Assembly: GCF_013256425.1 (NCBI RefSeq)
Contig: NZ_CP053904.1
Coordinates: 1,178,001-1,242,000 of the forward strand
Length of the DNA: 64,000 bases
DNA from: Hymenobacter sp. BRD67
GTDB taxonomy: Bacteria > Bacteroidota > Bacteroidia > Cytophagales > Hymenobacteraceae
Direction of reading: 5' to 3'
Under the pieces are notes generated by a model that saw only the letters and a list, made by a program, of their open reading frames with translations, was not told the DNA's origin and made no database searches. Position 1 is the first letter of the stretch. The number at the start of each line of letters is the position of its first letter. A program made the translations under genes and the position numbers. Shown here in pieces: positions 60,375 to 64,000 of the stretch.

Positions 60375-61168
60375 GTCAGGCCGGGGTAGGTGCGTTGCAG
60401 GTATTGCAGCTCGGCCAGCAGGTAGCCCAGGTGCTCGGAGTGGCGGCCGCTCTTGCCGCCCTGCTGCGCGAAGGGCGCGGCGGGCAGGGGCACGGTGGCC
60501 TCGGCCAGCACATGCGCCGCGTGCGCCTGCATAGCGGGCAGCAGGGCGGCGTACTCGGGCAGCAGCCCCAGTTCCTGTAAGTTCGTTTCGAGCGCGGTGG
60601 GCGTGGTCAGCTCGCCGGCGAAGCGCCAGAGTGTGGCAATAGCTTTATCGAGGTGCTGCCGGCTCTCGGGCGTACCGTCGCCGAGGCGAATCAGCCATTC
60701 GGAGCTCCACTTGAGGTGGTAGGCGGCTTCCTTGACCGACTTCTCGGCAATGGCGGCCAGTCGGGCATCCGGGCCGCTTTGTAGCTCTTTAAGTAAGTGA
60801 TAGTGAAAATTATCAAACAAGAACTGCCGGACGATGGTGTGCGCAAAGTCGCCGTTGGGCTGCTCTACCAGCAGCGGGTTGCGGTACTCCACGGCCGAGC
60901 GCAGGTAGGCCAGGTCATCCTCGGTGCGGCCCTGGCCTTCGAGCTCGGCGGCGTACTGGTAGTAGCTACGGGCCTCACCTAGCAAATCGAGGGCAATGTT
61001 GGCCAGCGCCAAATCCTGCTCCAGCACGGGGCCGTGCCCGCACCATTCGGAGAGGCGGTGCGCGAGGATAAGGCTGGTATCGGCCAGCTGCAACACGAGC
61101 GGAAACAGCGGGTTGGCGGCCGGAGCCGCCGCCGGAGCGGTGGGGATTTCAGACTGAGTAGCTGCCAT
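60368..61168 (-). CDS. paaC: 1,2-phenylacetyl-CoA epoxidase subunit PaaC
   Basis: The 266-residue structural partner of PaaA in the ring-epoxidising complex, with a ferritin-like helical fold but no active metal site in the family. Landmarks are LADTSLILAHRLSEWCGHGP, ALANIALDLLGEARSYYQYAAELEGQGRTEDDLAYLR, FLFDNFHYHLLKEL and KEAAYHLKWSSEWLIRLGDGTPES. The C-terminus GGKSGRHSEHLGYLLAELQYLQRTYPG is characteristic of PaaC. It starts 11 bases after paaB. Confidence 0.95.
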   Translation of the reverse strand: MAATQSEIPTAPAAAPAANPLFPLVLQLADTSLILAHRLSEWCGHGPVLEQDLALANIALDLLGEARSYYQYAAELEGQGRTEDDLAYLRSAVEYRNPLLVEQPNGDFAHTIVRQFLFDNFHYHLLKELQSGPDARLAAIAEKSVKEAAYHLKWSSEWLIRLGDGTPESRQHLDKAIATLWRFAGELTTPTALETNLQELGLLPEYAALLPAMQAHAAHVLAEATVPLPAAPFAQQGGKSGRHSEHLGYLLAELQYLQRTYPGLTW

Positions 61169-61179
61169 AACCCGCGGGC

Positions 61180-61467
61180 TTACATGTGTTTAATGGAATC
61201 CGGCACGTCGTAGAACGTGGGGTGCCGGTACACTTTATCGGCCGCCGGGTCGAAAAACTCGGCCGCCTCATCGGGGTTGGAAGCGTGGATGTGCTTCGAC
61301 TCCACTACCCAGATGCTTACGCCTTCGAGGCGGCGGGTATACACGTCGCGGGCGTTCTGCACGGCCATTGCCGCGTCGGCGGCGTGCAGGCTACCCACGT
61401 GCTTGTGGTCGAGCCCCTGCTTGCTGCGGATAAAGACCTCCCACAGAGGCCATTCGGAGTTGTTCAT
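61180..61467 (-). CDS. paaB: 1,2-phenylacetyl-CoA epoxidase subunit PaaB
   Basis: The 95-residue small subunit bridging PaaAC pairs. The whole protein matches the family: WPLWEVFIRSKQGLDHKHVGSLHAADAAMAVQNARDVYTRR, then EGVSIWVVESKHIHASNPDEAAEFFDPAADKVYRHPTFYDVP. It lies between paaA and paaC; the 55-base gap to paaA contains a GTTGGGTTGCTTCGCTGCGC stretch resembling one arm of the repeat at 63690, perhaps a remnant. Confidence 0.95.
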   Translation of the reverse strand: MNNSEWPLWEVFIRSKQGLDHKHVGSLHAADAAMAVQNARDVYTRRLEGVSIWVVESKHIHASNPDEAAEFFDPAADKVYRHPTFYDVPDSIKHM

Positions 61468-61522
61468 TTTCTGAAAAATCGTTGGGTTGCTTCGCTGCGC
61501 GCTGCACGATGTTCGTTGCTGC

Positions 61523-62473
61523 TTACGCCGCCACCGTTTCGCGTGCCTTGCGCTTCCCGGCGTGGGCCAGCGCTGCCTCGCGTACCCAGGCGCCTTCCTC
61601 GTGGGCCTGCACGCGGGCTTGCAGGCGCTCGTGGTTGCAGAGGCCGTTGCCTTTTACCACGGCCCAGAACTCTTCCCAGTTCACCTCGCCGAAGTCGTAG
61701 GCTTGGCGCTCCTCGTTCCACTTTACTTTCTCGTCGGGCACGGTCAGGCCCAGAAACTCGGCCTGGGGCACCATCATGTCCACGAATTTCTGGCGCAGCT
61801 CGTCGTTGGTAAAGCGCTTGATGCGCCACTTCATACTCTGCTCGGTGTTGGGCGACTCGCTATCCTTGGGGCCAAACATCATCAGCGTGGGCCACCACCA
61901 GCGGTTAAGGGCCTCCTGGGCCATCTCCTTCTGAGCCGGCGCGCCCTCGCACAGCGTCTGCATAATCTCAAAGCCCTGGCGCTGGTGGAAGCTCTCTTCC
62001 TTGCACACCCGCACCATAGCCCGCGCGTACGGGCCGTACGAGGTGCGGCACAGCGGCACCTGGTTCAGGATGGCCGCCCCGTCCACGAGCCAGCCCACGC
62101 AGCCCATATCAGCCCAGCTCAGGGTGGGGTAGTTGAAGATGCTGCTGTACTTGGCCTTGCCCGAGTGCAGGTCGGCCAGCATCTGCTCGCGCGAGGTGCC
62201 CAGCGTTTCGGCGGCGCTGTAGAGGTAGAGGCCGTGGCCTGCCTCGTCCTGCACCTTGGCCAGCAAAATGGACTTGCGCTTGAGCGAAGGGGCGCGGGTT
62301 ATCCAGTTGCCTTCGGGCAGCATACCCACCAGCTCGGAGTGCGCGTGTTGCGAAATCTGCCGGATGAGGGTCTTGCGATACGCCTCAGGCATCCAGTCTT
62401 TGGGCTCGATGCGGATGTCGGCGTCGATGCGGGCCTGAAATTGTTCTTCGGGGGTGGGAGCGAGCGTTTCCAT
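61523..62473 (-). CDS. paaA: 1,2-phenylacetyl-CoA epoxidase catalytic subunit PaaA
   Basis: The di-iron oxygenase subunit that inserts oxygen into the aromatic ring of phenylacetyl-CoA. From ATG 62473 ([20 protein letters not shown]) it has 316 residues. Metal-ligand regions are recognisable: [20 protein letters not shown] (DExxH), and [18 protein letters not shown] (EExxH), with [22 protein letters not shown] before them. The C-terminal [28 protein letters not shown] is also typical. It is the first gene downstream of a palindromic operator candidate, so it likely starts its own transcript. Confidence 0.95.
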   Translation of the reverse strand: METLAPTPEEQFQARIDADIRIEPKDWMPEAYRKTLIRQISQHAHSELVGMLPEGNWITRAPSLKRKSILLAKVQDEAGHGLYLYSAAETLGTSREQMLADLHSGKAKYSSIFNYPTLSWADMGCVGWLVDGAAILNQVPLCRTSYGPYARAMVRVCKEESFHQRQGFEIMQTLCEGAPAQKEMAQEALNRWWWPTLMMFGPKDSESPNTEQSMKWRIKRFTNDELRQKFVDMMVPQAEFLGLTVPDEKVKWNEERQAYDFGEVNWEEFWAVVKGNGLCNHERLQARVQAHEEGAWVREAALAHAGKRKARETVAA

Positions 62474-62486
62474 GAGCGGATAACAA

Positions 62487-62506
62487 AAACTAACGAGTGT
62501 TAGTTT
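62487..62506. promoter_or_regulatory. Candidate operator palindrome upstream of paaA
   Basis: AAACTAAC GAGT GTTAGTTT is a perfect 8-base inverted repeat with a four-base spacer, 13 bases upstream of the paaA ATG. On the minus strand it overlaps a -7-like TAGTTTTTG, with TTTG about 23 bases further up, so a bound repressor would block the promoter. The symmetry suits a TetR-type regulator such as PaaR; no regulator gene is in view. Confidence 0.5.
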
Positions 62507-62529
62507 AGCGTAAGACAAAAGTAACTAGC

Positions 62530-62549
62530 AGCGCGGACTTTGTAGTCCG
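62530..62549. repeat. Half copy of the GTAGCGyGGACT repeat family
   Basis: GCGCGGACTTTGTAGTCCGC is a short hairpin matching the inner arm of the repeats at 29337 and 56076 (GCGCGGACTn..AGTCCGC). It lies between paaE and paaA, with only one arm-like unit. Confidence 0.6.
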
Positions 62550-62592
62550 CAGCTGGTCGTTCAGCGGCAGCCGGCAAAGGCGGCGCTAGTAC

Positions 62593-63666
62593 CTACTGGT
62601 CAAAATCTACCGTGACCTCCGGCGTAGTAGGCCGGGCCTGGCAGGTCAGGACATAGCCTTTGGCTATTTCATCGGCTGAGAGCGAATAGTTTACGTCCAT
62701 GGCGGTGGTGCCGCTCGTCACGCGGGCCAGGCAGGTGCTGCACATCCCGTTTTTGCACGAGTAGGGCGCATCGATACCGGCGGCCAGCGCCGCGTCGAGC
62801 ACGGTATCGCCGTAATACGACATGTCGAGGCGGTAAGCGCGGCCGTCGAGGCGCAGCGTAACCTGGCTTTTCTGGTCGTCTTCGCCCGCGGCGCGGCGCG
62901 GGGCGGCTTTCGCCGTGGCACTGCCCGCCGAGGCAAATAGCTCAAAGTGAATATTCCCCGACGCGACGCCGGCCTCCGTCAGCGCCTGCTGCACGCCGTG
63001 AATCATCTCTTCGGGACCGCAGATAAACGCCTCGTCGAGCTGACTGGCCGGGATGAGCTGGCGCAGCAGCTGGGCCGTCTTGGCGTAGTCTACCCGCCCA
63101 AAAAACAGGTCGCTCTCGCCCTGCTCGCGGCTCAGGATGTGGAACACGCTCAGCCGGCCCAGAAATTTATTCTTCAGTCCCTCAATCTGTTCCTTGAAAA
63201 TAATGGAGTTGCGTCCCCGGTTGCCGTACACCAGATACACGTGGCTGCCCGGCTCGGTCAGCAGCACTGTGCGGGCAATGCTGAGCAGGGGCGTGATGCC
63301 GCTGCCGGCCGCAAACAGCGCGTAGCGCTTGGTGTGGCTGGGGTGCAGGGCAGGGGTGAAGCGGCCCTGCGGCGGCAGCACGTCGAGGGTGTCGCCGGGG
63401 TGCAGGCCCTCCACGGCCAGGGTGGAGAAGCGGCCCTCAGGCACCTTCTTGATGGCCACCCGCCATTCATCATCCAGCGGACTGCTGCAAATGGAGTAGC
63501 TGCGCCGTAAGTCTTCGCCCTGGTGCTCGCGGCGCAGGGTCAGGTACTGGCCGGGCAGGTAGCGAAACGTTTCGCGCAGCCCGGCCGGCACCTCGAAGGC
63601 CAGCGACACGCAATCGGGCGTTTCGCGGGTGATGCTCTTGATTTTTAAGGTATGAAAGCGGCTCAT
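62593..63666 (-). CDS. paaE: 1,2-phenylacetyl-CoA epoxidase reductase subunit PaaE
   Basis: Passes electrons from NAD(P)H to the PaaA di-iron site. The 357-residue protein has an N-terminal flavin domain (FRYLPGQYLTLRREHQGEDL, then RRSYSICSSPLD), an NAD-binding domain (YALFAAGSGITPLLSIARTV, FICGPEEMIHGVQQAL), and a C-terminal plant-type [2Fe-2S] ferredoxin domain with the cysteines in YSCKNGMCSTCLARV and LTCQA. This order is diagnostic for PaaE. It precedes paaA across a 120-base gap with an operator, so it may be co-transcribed with paaK or separately. Confidence 0.95.
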   Translation of the reverse strand: MSRFHTLKIKSITRETPDCVSLAFEVPAGLRETFRYLPGQYLTLRREHQGEDLRRSYSICSSPLDDEWRVAIKKVPEGRFSTLAVEGLHPGDTLDVLPPQGRFTPALHPSHTKRYALFAAGSGITPLLSIARTVLLTEPGSHVYLVYGNRGRNSIIFKEQIEGLKNKFLGRLSVFHILSREQGESDLFFGRVDYAKTAQLLRQLIPASQLDEAFICGPEEMIHGVQQALTEAGVASGNIHFELFASAGSATAKAAPRRAAGEDDQKSQVTLRLDGRAYRLDMSYYGDTVLDAALAAGIDAPYSCKNGMCSTCLARVTSGTTAMDVNYSLSADEIAKGYVLTCQARPTTPEVTVDFDQ

Positions 63667-63689
63667 CTACAAATACTTAATCTATAATA

Positions 63690-63790
63690 CTCGTTGGTCA
63701 TGCGGAGCGGAGCATCTCGCGAACTGACGTTAGAGTTACTAACCCAATGACGCGAACGAGATGCTTCGCTGCGCTCTCCATGACCAACGT
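63690..63790. repeat. Inverted repeat, GTTGGTCATGC/GCATGACCAAC-type family
   Basis: The left arm CGTTGGTCATGCGGAGCGGA (continuing GCATCTCGCG) pairs with the right arm CGCGAACGAGATGCTTCGC.. (ending CTCCATGACCAACG) around about 30 bases. It separates paaE from paaK. Confidence 0.82.
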
Positions 63791-63801
63791 TTTCTGATTC
63801 T

Positions 63802-64000
63802 TTACTTCAGCTCGCGCAAGTCCTTCACCCGGCTCAGCTTGCCGCCCTCGCTGCGCGGCAATTGCCCGCAGCCCAGCAGCTGTACCCGCATGCTGAGGCC
63901 GATATTGTCCTTTATTTTCTTGGCAAACAGGCCCTGGAGCTGGCGCAGGCTGTCGTGCTGCTGCACGTGCTCGGCGGTGAGGGGGGTGGTGGCCAGTCCC
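63802..64000 (-). CDS. paaK: Phenylacetate-CoA ligase, C-terminal part (cut by window end)
   Basis: Only the last 65 residues are in the window: ..LTAEHVQQHDSLRQLQGLFA, then KKIKDNIGLSMRVQLLGCGQ and the ending LPRSEGGKLSRVKDLRELK before TAA at 63802. The PRSEGGK-RV end and amphipathic helix match the C-terminal AMP-binding domain of PaaK, which activates phenylacetate to its CoA thioester. Position directly upstream of paaE strongly supports this. The adenylation core lies outside the window. Confidence 0.82.
   Translation of the reverse strand, partial: GLATTPLTAEHVQQHDSLRQLQGLFAKKIKDNIGLSMRVQLLGCGQLPRSEGGKLSRVKDLRELK

Overview
The window is a GC-rich chromosomal segment of a Bacteroidota bacterium, most probably a Hymenobacter or close relative (Cytophagales). 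The call rests on several lines: Bacteroidota-restricted families (DUF3822 beside coaD, DUF2851, DUF4199-like, an acyl-CoA reductase divergent from a two-cluster ferredoxin, an ftsK-lolA pair), a type IX secretion sorting domain, PorT-like outer-membrane barrels, Bacteroidota-type TAnnTTTG promoter boxes and no strong Shine-Dalgarno sequences. I saw no rRNA, tRNA, prophage or CRISPR array.

Layout. 1-6.9 kb: a 3-hydroxyacyl-CoA dehydrogenase, a small membrane protein, a barrel protein, a YbiT-like ABC-F ATPase, a DUF4199-like protein, coaD, DUF3822 and a NUDIX hydrolase. 6.9-9.3 kb: a hotdog thioesterase and a RecD-like helicase, separated by a four-helix-bundle (23S intervening-sequence type) gene lying between repeat arms. 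9.4-17.9 kb: secreted proteins, cytidine deaminase, a saccharopine dehydrogenase-like gene in line with an ABC permease/ATPase pair, an acyl-CoA ligase, trmN6 and a GyrI-like protein. 18-26 kb: rnhA overlapping a class V aminotransferase, a secreted metzincin-like protease, aroQ, xerD and a DUF6044 membrane protein. 26-37 kb: ftsK-lolA, DUF2851, a polytopic membrane protein, a NeuD-like acetyltransferase, trhO, a nucleoside phosphorylase and acyl-CoA reductase. 37-53 kb: ferredoxin, aat, valS, hydrolases, a 2-oxoacid dehydrogenase E2, periplasmic proteins, an ABC exporter and barstar. 53-64 kb: an almost complete phenylacetate catabolic cluster on the minus strand (paaK-paaE-paaA-paaB-paaC-paaD-paaG-paaH-paaI-paaJ-paaZ plus an enoyl-CoA hydratase). 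It takes phenylacetate through its CoA thioester, ring epoxidation, isomerisation and ring opening to beta-oxidation.

Two window-wide patterns matter most. First, nine otherwise conserved genes contain ten frame breaks. Each is repaired by adding one G or C to a short G/C run, and the repaired lengths all close in frame; this points to homopolymer undercalling in the assembly rather than gene death. Second, intergenic space is crowded with long imperfect inverted repeats (about 50-150 bp) of several unrelated sequence families. Some are built from short repeated words, several sit exactly on stop or start codons, and one pair of arms encloses the four-helix-bundle gene. These are the best candidates here for a poorly described mobile or structural DNA system. 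Small genes that look AT-rich by eye (around 7.5, 18, 38, 39.4, 47.9 and 52.6 kb) mark probable recent acquisitions.
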